Assembly (NCBI GenBank): GCA_900550645.1
Contig: URTA01000026.1
Span: 1-33,074 of the forward strand
DNA from: an uncultured Porphyromonadaceae bacterium
GTDB taxonomy: Bacteria > Bacteroidota > Bacteroidia > Bacteroidales > Muribaculaceae
Length of the DNA stretch: 33,074 nucleotides
Reading direction: 5' to 3'
Positions 14,479 to 24,224 of this stretch are shown here, in pieces. Under the pieces are notes generated by a model, which was not told the origin of the DNA, did no database searches, and worked only from the letters and a program-made list of their open reading frames with translations. How positions within the stretch are numbered: the stretch's first letter is position 1; the number at the start of each line of letters is the position of its first letter. A program made the position numbers and the translations under genes.

Positions 14479-15852
14479 ATGAACATTTTCAGACGCATAT
14501 TCCAGCGCAACAGTACACAAGCGACACCTGACCACAGCAGCGAGCATGTAGTCACTGCCGAGGAGATGCATCCTCTGCTTCATGGCGATGGCGCATTGGA
14601 GGGCGAATGCAACATGTCGGCAGCAACCCTGGATGAAAATACCGGCAACGAGACAGCCAGTGCAACAGGGGAAGCCGAAGAGCAGCCTGTCAGAAAAAAA
14701 GCCAAGAGGAAAACCGCCTTGCGGCGCATCTTTGCGGCTATATGGAGGATAATCTGCAAATTGCCGTTTCCGAAACTGCGCAGACTGGACATTTACATAC
14801 TGAAAAAGTTTCTCGGGACATATTTCATGGTCATCATACTGATGCTTGCCGTCATTTCGATGTTTGATGTCACTGAGAAGCTCGATGCGTTCCTTACAGC
14901 ACCGTTGCGAGAGACACTGTTGGACTATTTCATGTCATTTCTCCCCTACTTCGCCAACCAGCTGTCACCGTTGTTCGTTTTCATTTCGGTGATATTCTTC
15001 ACCTCAAAAATGGCTGGCAATTCGGAAATTACCGCCATACTGGCGAGCGGAGTCAGCTTCCGCCGTCTGCTTTGGCCGTATATGGTGGGAGCGACATTCA
15101 TCGCCGCCATGACCTTTGTGTTCAGCAACTACCTCATACCGCCGACCAACGTCAAGCGAATAGCCTACACCAACAAGTACGTGAAGAACAAGCGTGTAGA
15201 CTACGGAGTCAATATACAGCTGCAGGTCAAGCCAGGCGTAGTGGCATTCATGAGCCGCTATGACAATACGCTGAAGACGGGCTACGGCTTCTCGCTCGAC
15301 CGTTTTGAGGGGAAAGCCCTGGTATCGCGCATGACTGCAAAGAGCATTACATACGACTCGCTTAAGACGTATCGCTGGACTGCGCATGACTATATGATAC
15401 GCGACTTCAAGGGGACAAAGGAGATAATCCGCAAAGGCTCATCGCTCGACACGGTGATAACTATCGAACCGAAGGATTTCCTCATAGCATCCAATGACCA
15501 GGAGATGCTCACAACGCCACAGATAACAGAGTATGTGGAGAAGCAGCGTATGCGCGGTGTCGCCAACATCGAGGCGTTTGAGATAGAGAAGGAGAAACGT
15601 TACGCCTCGACCGCAGCAGCGTTCATCCTCACGCTGATAGGCATGTCGCTGTCATCACGCAAGTCAAAAGGAGGCATGGGACTTAATATCGGCATCGGCC
15701 TTGCCCTGAGTTTCAGCTATATACTTTTCTCAACGGTGACAAGTTCGTTTGCTGTATCAGGGCTTACATCGCCGTTCATTGCCATGGAGATACCGAATGT
15801 GGTCTACCTCATCATAGGCATCGTCCTCTACCGCCGCGCCTCCAAGTATTGA
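14479..15852 (+). CDS. LptF/LptG (YjgP/YjgQ) family permease
   Basis: LptF/LptG are the membrane subunits of the LptB2FGC ABC exporter that pulls lipopolysaccharide from the inner membrane. The 457-residue protein has a hydrophilic N-terminal extension of about 100 residues (charged, ending with two basic clusters). The family start follows (LDIYILKKFLGTYF near 103-116), with helices at about 112-130, 160-180 and 195-215, a periplasmic beta-jellyroll (about 225-365), and three C-terminal helices. I cannot decide between LptF and LptG. The extension lies inside the frame with no better downstream start that keeps the preceding gene spacing, so the ATG at 14479 is kept. It is co-directional with tgt, 21 bases apart. 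Confidence 0.88.
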   Translation: MNIFRRIFQRNSTQATPDHSSEHVVTAEEMHPLLHGDGALEGECNMSAATLDENTGNETASATGEAEEQPVRKKAKRKTALRRIFAAIWRIICKLPFPKLRRLDIYILKKFLGTYFMVIILMLAVISMFDVTEKLDAFLTAPLRETLLDYFMSFLPYFANQLSPLFVFISVIFFTSKMAGNSEITAILASGVSFRRLLWPYMVGATFIAAMTFVFSNYLIPPTNVKRIAYTNKYVKNKRVDYGVNIQLQVKPGVVAFMSRYDNTLKTGYGFSLDRFEGKALVSRMTAKSITYDSLKTYRWTAHDYMIRDFKGTKEIIRKGSSLDTVITIEPKDFLIASNDQEMLTTPQITEYVEKQRMRGVANIEAFEIEKEKRYASTAAAFILTLIGMSLSSRKSKGGMGLNIGIGLALSFSYILFSTVTSSFAVSGLTSPFIAMEIPNVVYLIIGIVLYRRASKY

Positions 15853-15865
15853 GACTGGGTTCCCA

Positions 15866-16558
15866 TTATTTTATTCGGAAATTGTAACCGACAGTCATTG
15901 ATACGGACATGCTGTTTGATGCATTGAACGCATCAATGCGCCGAGACTTGAATATGTTGCCAAGACCGTAGTAGAACCGGGCTTCGAGCGAAACAGCGTG
16001 CTTGTCGGTAATGCTGAACTCACCTCCAATGCCAGCAGAAATGCCATAGTCCACCTTGTTCTGAACCTTCATGGTCATCTGCGTGTTGGTGCGGTTAGTA
16101 TTCGGAAAGTCCGGCAATGTTTCCATTTCGGAGGGGTCAAAGTTTGCGCTCGTAGACTCCCCTATCATAAAGCCGATTTCAGGCCCTGCATTGAAGAAGA
16201 AACGACCGCGACGACCGAAATAGATATGCGCCAGCACCGGTATCTGCAAGTAGTTGAGCGTCCGGCGATAGCTGTACTGCGGAGTGTCGAAGCTCTCTTC
16301 CCAGCCGCGTTGCGTGAAGTTGAGTTCGCCGATAATGCCGAAATGATTCTCCTCGATGTAGCGGAATGTCAAGCCTGCAGTTACACCGAACGGCATCTTT
16401 TGGTTGACCGAGGGGTTAAAGAACATACGCGACATATCGACACCCGCCTTCGCACCGACGGCGATGTTCGCCTTATAGTGCGTCTGTGCGCACACTGGCA
16501 TGGAGGCAAATGTAACAGCCGCTGCAACTCCAATATGTTTCACCACATTCATGCTCAT
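15866..16558 (-). CDS. PorT-like outer-membrane beta-barrel protein
   Basis: This 230-residue exported protein has a signal peptide ending at about residue 25 (MPVCAQ). Its alternating hydrophobic/aromatic strands are typical of the eight-stranded OMP_b-brl_2/PorT barrels of Bacteroidetes, such as GVTAGLTFRYIEENHFGIIGELNFTQRGW-type hairpins (about 58-87) and the terminal strand SVSMTVGYNFRIK. The C-terminus ends in hydrophobic and basic residues as in such barrels. Its ATG overlaps the stop of the LysM gene by one base (TGATG), so it is translationally coupled to it. An earlier GTG in the same frame is less likely. PorT itself serves type IX secretion, but a general barrel role is all that can be claimed. 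Confidence 0.8.
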   Translation of the reverse strand: MSMNVVKHIGVAAAVTFASMPVCAQTHYKANIAVGAKAGVDMSRMFFNPSVNQKMPFGVTAGLTFRYIEENHFGIIGELNFTQRGWEESFDTPQYSYRRTLNYLQIPVLAHIYFGRRGRFFFNAGPEIGFMIGESTSANFDPSEMETLPDFPNTNRTNTQMTMKVQNKVDYGISAGIGGEFSITDKHAVSLEARFYYGLGNIFKSRRIDAFNASNSMSVSMTVGYNFRIK

Positions 16559-18501
16559 CACTGTATCTCGATTTTGCTTACCATGTCAGCCGGCAGATAC
16601 TTGAGTATGTAGCCGTTGACGTTGATAAATCCGCTCCAGTTGTTCAGCCGGCGTATCTCAATGTCATTCTGGATGCCGCTGAGGTATGTGATTTCGCGGT
16701 TGTAGTCGCCATGGTTTGCGGCAGTAGTCGATATGAAATACCTTGCCACGTCATACCCCAACATAGCGTACTGCGGATATGAGTTGTACGGGTTGCGGTT
16801 ATAGTTGGTGTGAAAATGCTGGTTGAACTGCTTCTGCTCCGAGGAAGAGGGATTGGCATAGAAGCGAGAAGGCACAATCACCTGTGTCTGGCCAAATTTC
16901 TCTGATAATGCCGGGGCAAAAGCCACCCACTGCGCCCGGCCTACAGGCAGGATGTCGATTCCGTTGCCCTGCACTTCGGCTATCGCGCCAAGAGCTGCAT
17001 CGATGTCGTCCTTCTTCAGTTGGAAGCAATACACCACATACTTCTCGTAAAGCGAGAAGGGATATACTGCAAACTCTTCAACTGACAAACGAGACGTGAC
17101 ATCAGGGGAATATTTTTGCGTCAGAGCCTCGGCGAACTTGTCTCCCTTGTCCTCGTCGCCGAGCAAAATCAACTGAGCGTTATTGTCGATGTCGTATATG
17201 TAGTTTGTTGACAGGTCGTTGAAGTACTCAATCGGCTGCAACAGCTGCACTATCGAGGGATTTGTCTGATACAGGTCGCTTTTGGTGTCAAACACATTTA
17301 CGACCTCAATGCCGTTCTCGTACCCGATGTTAGCCAACTCTGCCGGGAAATCATTTTCGTAGACACCAATAATCAGGTCTGAAGACTTGAGAGTGTTGAA
17401 GTCATCTTGCGTATCGACCTCTTTGGTTGCATCTATGACATTCAGGTTTATTTTGCAACCTGAATTTTTCAGGTTGTCAACACCCATGATAAAGCCACGG
17501 ATGAAATCAATGTTGCTTTTCGAGGCCGGGTCTTCGAGGACCACAGCGACATCTACCTTGTTTTGAGCCTCCGCAGCTGCATCTATGTGGTGCACGTCAT
17601 TATAGATGTTATCGCGGTCATCAATTGAAGTTTCAGCCACAGCAGGAGCTTCCACGAGAGTCTCCCGCTCCCGCATCTCCATTTTCGGCACGACAACCCA
17701 GTCCCCTTTCTTAGGCAGCTGTTCAGAAGGGTTGGCTGAGACAAGATCTTCGCTGCTAACACCAGTTGACTGCGCTATGCTTTCCCAAGTGTCGTTCTTC
17801 TGCACCTTGTACTGCGAGAAGCCGACAACGGTATTAGCGTTCTTCGTTTCGCTGACAATGACTGTCTTGCGGCTGTTAGGCACAATTCGTATAGTGGTGC
17901 CAGCCTTGAAGTTGCGCTCTGAAATGCCAGGGTTTTCCGACATCAGCGATTCGACGCTCGCATTGTACTTTTCAGCAAGTCCATAAAGCGTGTCGCCCTG
18001 ACGCACTGTATAGAAGAACGGTTCGGTGGTAGTGCCGTTGATGTATTCCTGCTGCACTATCACGAGTTTCTCGCCGACTTTGAGGGAATGACGGGATTCC
18101 GGGTTATTGGCATATATCACCGCAACAGGTACGCCGTACAACGCGGCTATCGAGTATACAGTTTCACCGCGTGCGACTGTGTGTGTCACGGCTTCTGGAA
18201 ACGCCACAGCCACCTTCTTGTCAGGGACAGTCGGTGTATATTCTGGCGAGGCGGGATAATATATGGTCTGCCCTTTCTTTATTTTTGTCGCAAAATTTGT
18301 ATTACACTCGCGCAGCGTCTCCTCACTCCACCCGAATTTCTTGCAAATTCCGTAAGGGGAATCTCCTCCCTGCACTTTGTAATAATAGTACTCCTTGCCC
18401 TGTACTTTTATCGTCGGCAAATTGACGTTTTGTGCCGACAGAGCCAGCGAACCAGCCACCAGGGCAACCAGGAAAAACTTTTGAGCAATACGGTTAAGCA
18501 T
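16558..18501 (-). CDS. LysM-repeat protein with a C-terminal periplasmic-binding-fold domain
   Basis: The 647-residue exported protein has a signal peptide (about 1-23, ALSAQ). Four LysM peptidoglycan-binding repeats follow at about 40-83, 106-149, 163-207 and 230-272 (for example YTVRQGDTLYGLAEKYNAS and YKVQKNDTWESIAQSTGVS). Residues about 315-640 resemble the type 1 periplasmic binding fold of amino-acid ABC transporter receptors (VDVAVVLEDPASKSNIDFIRGF, ending NGYILKYLP). The likely job is holding or sensing something at the cell wall. The fold and the LysM repeats are well supported; the ligand is unknown. A TTG at 18510 opens the frame, but the ATG at 18501 fits the predicted transcription start. 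It is coupled to the downstream barrel gene by TGATG. Confidence 0.85.
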   Translation of the reverse strand: MLNRIAQKFFLVALVAGSLALSAQNVNLPTIKVQGKEYYYYKVQGGDSPYGICKKFGWSEETLRECNTNFATKIKKGQTIYYPASPEYTPTVPDKKVAVAFPEAVTHTVARGETVYSIAALYGVPVAVIYANNPESRHSLKVGEKLVIVQQEYINGTTTEPFFYTVRQGDTLYGLAEKYNASVESLMSENPGISERNFKAGTTIRIVPNSRKTVIVSETKNANTVVGFSQYKVQKNDTWESIAQSTGVSSEDLVSANPSEQLPKKGDWVVVPKMEMRERETLVEAPAVAETSIDDRDNIYNDVHHIDAAAEAQNKVDVAVVLEDPASKSNIDFIRGFIMGVDNLKNSGCKINLNVIDATKEVDTQDDFNTLKSSDLIIGVYENDFPAELANIGYENGIEVVNVFDTKSDLYQTNPSIVQLLQPIEYFNDLSTNYIYDIDNNAQLILLGDEDKGDKFAEALTQKYSPDVTSRLSVEEFAVYPFSLYEKYVVYCFQLKKDDIDAALGAIAEVQGNGIDILPVGRAQWVAFAPALSEKFGQTQVIVPSRFYANPSSSEQKQFNQHFHTNYNRNPYNSYPQYAMLGYDVARYFISTTAANHGDYNREITYLSGIQNDIEIRRLNNWSGFINVNGYILKYLPADMVSKIEIQ

Positions 18502-18521
18502 ATCAATCAACTATTTGGTTG

Positions 18522-18529
18522 CAAAGGTA
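18522..18529 (-). promoter_or_regulatory. Predicted -7 element of the LysM-barrel operon
   Basis: The minus strand reads TACCTTTG, an exact -7 match, giving a start near 18515 and a leader of about 13 bases to the ATG at 18501. No good -33 box is visible. Confidence 0.45.
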
Positions 18530-18562
18530 GGCAAAAAATCCGATTTACAGCACCCTGCACAC

Positions 18563-18596
18563 AAGAAAGTGAGGAGCTGCCACGCAAGCAACTCCT
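18563..18596 (-). terminator. Terminator candidate of the efflux operon
   Basis: Positions 18572-18580 pair with 18588-18596 (nine base pairs, one G-U) around a seven-base loop. On the minus strand the stem is followed by CACUUUCUUG, a weak U-tract. It lies 32 bases past the TolC-family stop and before the LysM promoter. Confidence 0.5.
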
Positions 18597-18628
18597 GTCA
18601 AACGGCACTGACCTTGAGCGTGCATGGA

Positions 18629-19963
18629 CTATCGGCCGGTAGCCATCAGGTATTCGCGCTTCTTCAGCTCATAGTTGGCAAATGCCTCCACATACTTGTC
18701 CAGGCTCTGCTGATACAGTGTCTGCGCGTCAAGCAGGTCGCCAATCGTCGAAGTCCCGAACTTGTAATAATCGGTATTAAGGCGCATGTTTTCCTCGCTT
18801 GCAGCCACAGACTCCGTGGCTATCCCTACTTGCTTGTATGCATCGGTCATGTCGTTCCACGCCTTGCGTATGCGTATGGTGAGCATTTCAGTCTTGTCCT
18901 GCTTGTCGTTGACGGCGTTTTGCACCTGTATTTTCTTACGCTTAATGTCGTGTGTCGAGCTCCACCATGCGGAAATCGGGACAGTGACAGTCACCATTCC
19001 CACGAGGTTGGTATGCGTCTGGTCCATCATCGAGCCGTATACATAGCCTGCACCGATGGCTACAGTGGGAAGGTTTTTGCCGACAGCCATTTTGTAGGTC
19101 AGCTTGCTGGCTTCTATCTGCTTGTCGAGCAGCTGGTACTCGTATGTCTGGCCAACAGCCGATTCCGGTGAACAGAACAGGCCTTGCGGGCCACTCGGGA
19201 CAATGAGTGTCTTGCCGTCGTCACCCACAGGACGGTTATAGCTGATATCAACGCTCCCGAGTTGATGCCCCATCACTTGAGCCAACAGGTCTTGAAGCAT
19301 TGATATTGCGTTTTCGACCTGTATGCGGCTTGCCTGCAATTCGTTTCTGCGCAACTTGACCTGTAGCAGGTCGTTACGGTTACGCACACCAGCATCGACA
19401 GCCGCCTGTACATCCTTGACCAAGTTGCCAAGCTGGCGGTCAACCGTGTCGAGTGTCACGAGTTTTTCTTTGAGCAGTACTATTTGCCAATAGTACTGTT
19501 CAGTGGCAAGGCGGACTTCGTTTTCATTCAGGCAGCGTTGCAGCTTGGCAGCCTCTTCACCTACAGCCGCAAGCTTGTTGCCGTTGATGATTTGACCGCC
19601 CGCGAATATCGGCTGCATCGCTGATATGCCGGCAGCCACGCCGTCCTTGGCAAATGAGAGTCCGAGTCCCAATATATTGACCTGAAGAAGCCCCTTGTCC
19701 GTAACGAAACCGCAACCGACGGCTTCAACTGTCGGGAAGAACTTGGTTAGAGCCTCCTTGCGTTGCTCTGCGGAAATGGCAATCTCGTTGTCTGCATTGC
19801 GTAGCTTTATGTTGTTGCGGGTTGCCTCATTCAGGCACTCCTCGAGTGTATACAGTTTAACTGGTACTGTCACAACGCTGTCCGCCTGTGTTTGCGCACT
19901 GACGGGTGCATGGAGCAGCGATGCTCCGAAAACCAACAGCCCAATATATTTAGTTTGCATCAT
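18629..19963 (-). CDS. TolC-family outer-membrane efflux protein
   Basis: This is the outer-membrane channel of the tripartite efflux pump encoded by this operon. The 444-residue product has a signal peptide (ending near APVSAQ) and the two long helical repeats of OEP/TolC proteins. YTLEECLNEATRNNIKLRNADNEIAIS-type sequence opens the first, and the C-terminal half ends in KFGTSTIGDLLDAQTLYQQSLDKYVEAFANYELKKREYL, the family's terminal signature. Its ATG at 19963 overlaps the end of the RND pump gene by 14 bases, and a second ATG follows at 19960. The frame also reads through a TTG at 19990, deep in the pump gene, which is less likely. It is the last gene of the adaptor-pump-channel operon. Confidence 0.92.
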   Translation of the reverse strand: MMQTKYIGLLVFGASLLHAPVSAQTQADSVVTVPVKLYTLEECLNEATRNNIKLRNADNEIAISAEQRKEALTKFFPTVEAVGCGFVTDKGLLQVNILGLGLSFAKDGVAAGISAMQPIFAGGQIINGNKLAAVGEEAAKLQRCLNENEVRLATEQYYWQIVLLKEKLVTLDTVDRQLGNLVKDVQAAVDAGVRNRNDLLQVKLRRNELQASRIQVENAISMLQDLLAQVMGHQLGSVDISYNRPVGDDGKTLIVPSGPQGLFCSPESAVGQTYEYQLLDKQIEASKLTYKMAVGKNLPTVAIGAGYVYGSMMDQTHTNLVGMVTVTVPISAWWSSTHDIKRKKIQVQNAVNDKQDKTEMLTIRIRKAWNDMTDAYKQVGIATESVAASEENMRLNTDYYKFGTSTIGDLLDAQTLYQQSLDKYVEAFANYELKKREYLMATGR

Positions 19964-22900
19964 CTGTATCGTCAATAATTTGATAGTCAACCGTATTTCT
20001 TTCAGCTTTGTCTTTCCGTCCGAACGCCATAAGGTAGCCCACAGGGAGAACTGTCAGTATGAAGAACATCGATATGAGGGCACCGTAGCCGATGACCGTC
20101 CCCATAGGCATCCACAGCGTGCTGCCGCCGAGTATCATAGGCACTACGCCCATCGACGCGGCCGCTGACGTGAGGAATATCGGGCGCATACGTCTGCTTG
20201 CCGAGTGCCAGATTGCATCGCGGACTGTCATGCCCTCTTTGTAATGCAGCTCCTCGGCATAGTCGTACATGATAATGCCGTTTCTCACGATGATGCCCAT
20301 CAGGCAAACTAGTCCGAGCACACAGGTTACGCTGAACGATACACCCTGTATGGCAATGCCGGCGGCTGCGCTGAACAGGGAGAACAGCATGGCGGTGAAA
20401 ATAAGCAGCGAGAGGCTTATCTTGTGGAAGTGAGAAAGGAGTATGAAGAATATCATCACCGCTGCAACGACGAGGCCAAATATCACCGGGGTCATCTTGT
20501 CATTGTTGTCTTCATAGTCGCCGCCGAGGGTCATGTCAACACCAGGCGAGAGCTGCACTTGTTCCAACTCAACACGTACACGTTCCGATGCAGCCATGGC
20601 GTTTATGCCGCGCTTCAGGTCTGCCATTACGGTAATTGTCGGTATGCCGTTGCGGCGCACAATCTGGCCGTTCTCGACAGACGGCACAACGTCCGCAACC
20701 TGGCGCAGCGGCACTGTGTTCAAACCGCCCATTACCGGCACTCGCTCGTCAAGCAGGTTGTCCGTGGTGGAAAAGTCTGCACGAGTGCTTTTCAGCATTA
20801 CGGGAACGTCCTTGTTGCCTTCCCACACATCAGCGACACCCAAACCGCTGCCATAGCGCATGGTCACAAGCGTCTCGATGTCCGTATTGTCTATCCCGAG
20901 CCGCGAGGCAGCATCTTCTTTCAGCTTGACAGTCACAGACGTGAGCGGCTCGCGGAAGTCTGTGCGCACCAGTTTCATTTCGGGCATGGAGTGCAATACG
21001 GCCTTCACCTTTTCGGCATCTGCCGTCAGAGCATTCATGTCCTCTCCGCTGAGGCGTATCTCTATAGGACAGTTGGGTTCGCTGTATGTCAGCTGTTTGA
21101 ACTTCACGACCGCTTCGGGAAACGAGTCTGCATACTTGTCGGCATATTCGTCCAAAACCTCCTCTGTAGCATCTTCACTTTCGGTATTGACAATGAACTG
21201 CGCGTAGTTTTTGTCTGCTATCTGCGGAGCGTATGCCGTATGGAAGCGCGGCGAGGAACACCCCAGGAACGAAGTGACCGACACTACACGCTTGTCCTTG
21301 CGCAACATTCGCGCAAGGCTGTCGGCTACCATTTCAGTCTTGGCAAGCGATGAGCCTGTGGGCAGGTATATCTCAACGGCAAACTGGTTGCGCTGCGCCT
21401 CGGGCATCATTTGCTGCGGGAGGCTCTTTATCCATACGGCTCCGCACAATATGCCGATTACGCCCAGCGCGACAGTTGCCTTGCGGTGGACGAAGCAGAA
21501 GGTCAACAGCCTGTCATACCACTTCTGTATCAAGTCGAGAAACGAGAACGCCTTCTCGCCTGTGCGCGGGTTTATCTTCTCTTTCAGAGGCTTGCGTATG
21601 CACCAATACTGTATGAACGGGACTACCAGCGACGCGACAGCAAGCGACACTACCAGCACAATGCTGATAGCCCAGGGGAACGACAAGACAAAGTCATACA
21701 TCTGCCCGACACACACGACCAGGAACGGGAAGAATGTGATACTGATAGCAAGTGTGGCCGTGAACACCGACTTGAAGAAGCGTGTGGCACTGTTGACGGC
21801 TGCGTTCCAGCGGCCTACGCCCTCGCCGAGCTGCTCCAAATAATTGTCTATGATGACAATGGCATCGTCCACTATCATGCCCAGCGTGACGATGAGTGCC
21901 GCAAGCGTGACTGTGTTCAGCTCAATGCCGAAAGCATGGTACAGCCCGAGCGAAGTGAATATGGTGATTGGAATGGTCGATGCAGCCACCAAAGCGACAC
22001 GCATAGGCAACAGCAGCATTACAACGAGGACGACTGCCACGATTGCTATGACTATCTCATGCAGGAAGTTGACGACGCTGTCCCCGACGACCTTGCTCTG
22101 GTCTGTGATGCGGCTGATGCTCACTTCCTGCGGCAACGTCTGCTGGAACTCCCCCATTGCCTGGTCTATGGCATTGCCCATTTCCACGATGTTCTCCCCC
22201 TTTTTCATCTCTACGCTTAAGAGCAGACACTTCTTGCCGTTGCTCATGATGCGGCTGTCTGCCTCCGGATATTCACGCTTGACGGTGGCTATGTCCTTAA
22301 GCCGGACATTGTCGCCTGTCGGGGAGCTGTAGACTATCTGCTGCTCTATGTCATATATTGAGTTTAGGGATTTTGCGACATTGACAGGCATCGTGTATTC
22401 AATGCCGCGTATGCGTCCGCCTGAAGCGGCAAAGCCTTTCTTGGCAAGCGATGTCGCCACCAGCTGGTCATTCAGCCCGTAGTTGGCGAGGCGGTCATTG
22501 TCGAGTATCACGGAAATCTGCTCCTGCTGCAATCCGCTCACTGTAAGCCTCCCGACACTCGGGATAGTCCGCAGCTTGTCTTGCAGCCTGTCCATATAGT
22601 CCGACAGCTCACGATAGGTTTTCTCTTCGCTTTCCATTGCAACAAGCAGCGACGACGTATCGCCGAAATCGTCCTTGACCGCAACGGCCAGCACATTCTT
22701 CGGCAGCTCGCCTTTGAACACCTGCACGCCGTGCTTGAACTTGCTCCAGAACTCGTCTTTGTCATTGAGGTTGTCATTCAGCTGAACCATGATATAGACT
22801 ATGCCATCACGGCTCATGGAATATGTTTTCTCCTTCTTTACCTCCTCAAAGCTGAAGATATAGTTCTCGAGCGGCTTGGTCACCTGCTCCTCCATTTCCT

Positions 22901-23081
22901 TGGCTGTATTGCCCGGAGCAACGGCGACCACTATGCCCTGACGCACGGTGAAGTCAGGGAACTCATTCTTCCGCATATTGGGAAGGCTGTATATGCCGAA
23001 TGCAATCAGGCAGCACACCACCAGTACGACTATCTGCCGATAGTGCATCGCCAGCTCTACGAGGTTCTTTTTCTTATTCAT
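19950..23081 (-). CDS. RND-family efflux pump permease (AcrB/HAE1-like)
   Basis: This is a 1043-residue inner-membrane resistance-nodulation-division transporter, the expected length for the AcrB group. It shows the N-terminal helix (about 15-33), a large periplasmic porter domain, a run of helices at 340-560, a second porter domain and a C-terminal helix bundle. The proton-relay acidic pair in TM4 is present as Asp405-Asp406 in VDDAIVIIDN. The late helix has GIIVRNGIIMYDY-type sequence and the terminal ASRRMRPIFLTSAAASMGVVPM signature. The ATG at 23081 overlaps the adaptor stop by one base (TGATG), so a GTG at 23084 is not needed. Substrates cannot be predicted from sequence. Confidence 0.95.
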   Translation of the reverse strand: MNKKKNLVELAMHYRQIVVLVVCCLIAFGIYSLPNMRKNEFPDFTVRQGIVVAVAPGNTAKEMEEQVTKPLENYIFSFEEVKKEKTYSMSRDGIVYIMVQLNDNLNDKDEFWSKFKHGVQVFKGELPKNVLAVAVKDDFGDTSSLLVAMESEEKTYRELSDYMDRLQDKLRTIPSVGRLTVSGLQQEQISVILDNDRLANYGLNDQLVATSLAKKGFAASGGRIRGIEYTMPVNVAKSLNSIYDIEQQIVYSSPTGDNVRLKDIATVKREYPEADSRIMSNGKKCLLLSVEMKKGENIVEMGNAIDQAMGEFQQTLPQEVSISRITDQSKVVGDSVVNFLHEIVIAIVAVVLVVMLLLPMRVALVAASTIPITIFTSLGLYHAFGIELNTVTLAALIVTLGMIVDDAIVIIDNYLEQLGEGVGRWNAAVNSATRFFKSVFTATLAISITFFPFLVVCVGQMYDFVLSFPWAISIVLVVSLAVASLVVPFIQYWCIRKPLKEKINPRTGEKAFSFLDLIQKWYDRLLTFCFVHRKATVALGVIGILCGAVWIKSLPQQMMPEAQRNQFAVEIYLPTGSSLAKTEMVADSLARMLRKDKRVVSVTSFLGCSSPRFHTAYAPQIADKNYAQFIVNTESEDATEEVLDEYADKYADSFPEAVVKFKQLTYSEPNCPIEIRLSGEDMNALTADAEKVKAVLHSMPEMKLVRTDFREPLTSVTVKLKEDAASRLGIDNTDIETLVTMRYGSGLGVADVWEGNKDVPVMLKSTRADFSTTDNLLDERVPVMGGLNTVPLRQVADVVPSVENGQIVRRNGIPTITVMADLKRGINAMAASERVRVELEQVQLSPGVDMTLGGDYEDNNDKMTPVIFGLVVAAVMIFFILLSHFHKISLSLLIFTAMLFSLFSAAAGIAIQGVSFSVTCVLGLVCLMGIIVRNGIIMYDYAEELHYKEGMTVRDAIWHSASRRMRPIFLTSAAASMGVVPMILGGSTLWMPMGTVIGYGALISMFFILTVLPVGYLMAFGRKDKAERNTVDYQIIDDTDDAN

Positions 23082-24148
23082 CACCGCTTAACCTTTACCG
23101 CTGTGCCTGTACATACTTTCTGCTGTCCCTCGACTATCAGCTTGTCTCCGGGTTTCAGCCCGCTCACAATCACAACGCCGTCGGCACGGAACTCCCCGCA
23201 TACGACCGTGCGGCGAGCAGCCTTGCCCTTTTCGTCAACCCATACGAAATTGCTGTTGTCATCGCCCAGCTGGACGATGTTGGCTGGTATGACAATCTCT
23301 TGGCTCGAATTGTCCTCCTCTTTTTTTGTCTTTGCCAGCCGCACATCCGACACCATGCCCGGCAACAGGTCGCGGCTCGCGTTTTCCACCCTTATCTTGA
23401 CAGCATACGAGCGTGACATCGGGTCTGCTATGACACCTTTCTCTATTACACGCCCTTCAAACATCTTGCAGTTGAGGGCTTCTACCCGGATGTTCGCCCG
23501 CTGGCCGACGCTGATACCGGCTATCTCGCTTTCAGGCACAGATATTTTCACATTCAGGTTTCCGGTAGTTGCCAGTTTAGCGACAGGAATGCCAGGACCG
23601 ACATTCTGCCCAGCCTCGGCATACTTTTCGGAAATGACCCCGGAATACGGTGCATACAGGTTGCAGTCGCCGAGGTTCTTGCGAGCGATGTTTTCGGCAG
23701 CCACCGCTTCCTGCAAAGTGCTTTGAACCTCGACCCATTTGATGTCCGGCAAGCTGCCTTTGTCGTGCAGCTGTTTATACCGCTGATACGCATCTTCGGC
23801 CTGTGTCCTTGCCGCGTGAGCCATGTCATAGCTGTTTTTCAGCGACGAGGGGTCTACCGTGGCTATCAACTGGCCCTTGCTGACACGGTCACCTGTCTTG
23901 ACATTCAGCTGACGGATCGTACCGCCCACTGAAAAGCTGAGGGCAGTGCTTGCGTCTTCCTCTACAGTGCCGGAATATCCGTAGCTGTCCGTTGTATAGA
24001 ACTCGTCGCCCACAACAATTTCCTTAACTGCGACAGCGTCGCGGGCAGTGCCGCTGCCCTCTTCCTTATTGGAGCAACCTGCAACCACAGCCGAGGATAT
24101 GATTGCAAGCACAGCGAACTTGTTTCTGAATATGTATGTCGATTTCAT
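23081..24148 (-). CDS. RND efflux periplasmic adaptor (membrane fusion lipoprotein)
   Basis: This adaptor links the RND pump to the TolC-type channel. The 355-residue product has a lipoprotein signal (VVAGC, Cys25). The HlyD/AcrA architecture follows: a biotinyl-lipoyl half-motif (FSVGGTIRQLNVKTGDRVSKGQLIATVD, about 72-99), a helical hairpin at about 105-160, the second lipoyl half (LYAPYSGVISEKYAEAGQNVGPG), a beta-barrel (VPESEIAGISVGQRANI), and a membrane-proximal domain ending GLKPGDKLIVEGQQKV. It is the first gene of the efflux operon and lies divergently from the AraC-type regulator, with the shared 194-base region between them. Confidence 0.94.
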   Translation of the reverse strand: MKSTYIFRNKFAVLAIISSAVVAGCSNKEEGSGTARDAVAVKEIVVGDEFYTTDSYGYSGTVEEDASTALSFSVGGTIRQLNVKTGDRVSKGQLIATVDPSSLKNSYDMAHAARTQAEDAYQRYKQLHDKGSLPDIKWVEVQSTLQEAVAAENIARKNLGDCNLYAPYSGVISEKYAEAGQNVGPGIPVAKLATTGNLNVKISVPESEIAGISVGQRANIRVEALNCKMFEGRVIEKGVIADPMSRSYAVKIRVENASRDLLPGMVSDVRLAKTKKEEDNSSQEIVIPANIVQLGDDNSNFVWVDEKGKAARRTVVCGEFRADGVVIVSGLKPGDKLIVEGQQKVCTGTAVKVKR

Positions 24149-24168
24149 TGCTCGTTAGTTTTCGGCTG

Positions 24169-24200
24169 CAAAGTAAACGCTTTGGCTGGAATTGAGAAAA
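24169..24200 (-). promoter_or_regulatory. Predicted promoter of the RND efflux operon
   Basis: The minus strand reads TTTT at 24197-24200, a 20-base spacer, then TTACTTTG at 24169-24176, one mismatch from TAnnTTTG. A leader of about 15-20 bases precedes the adaptor ATG. Confidence 0.5.
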
Positions 24201-24224
24201 CAACTACAGGAACAAAAAGTGTCC

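Noticed and set aside
22581..23726. 381-codon plus-strand frame across the RND pump and adaptor genes
   Set aside because: It is opposite two well-supported overlapping genes and its product shows no domain character. The same holds for the plus-strand frame at 20424-21353.
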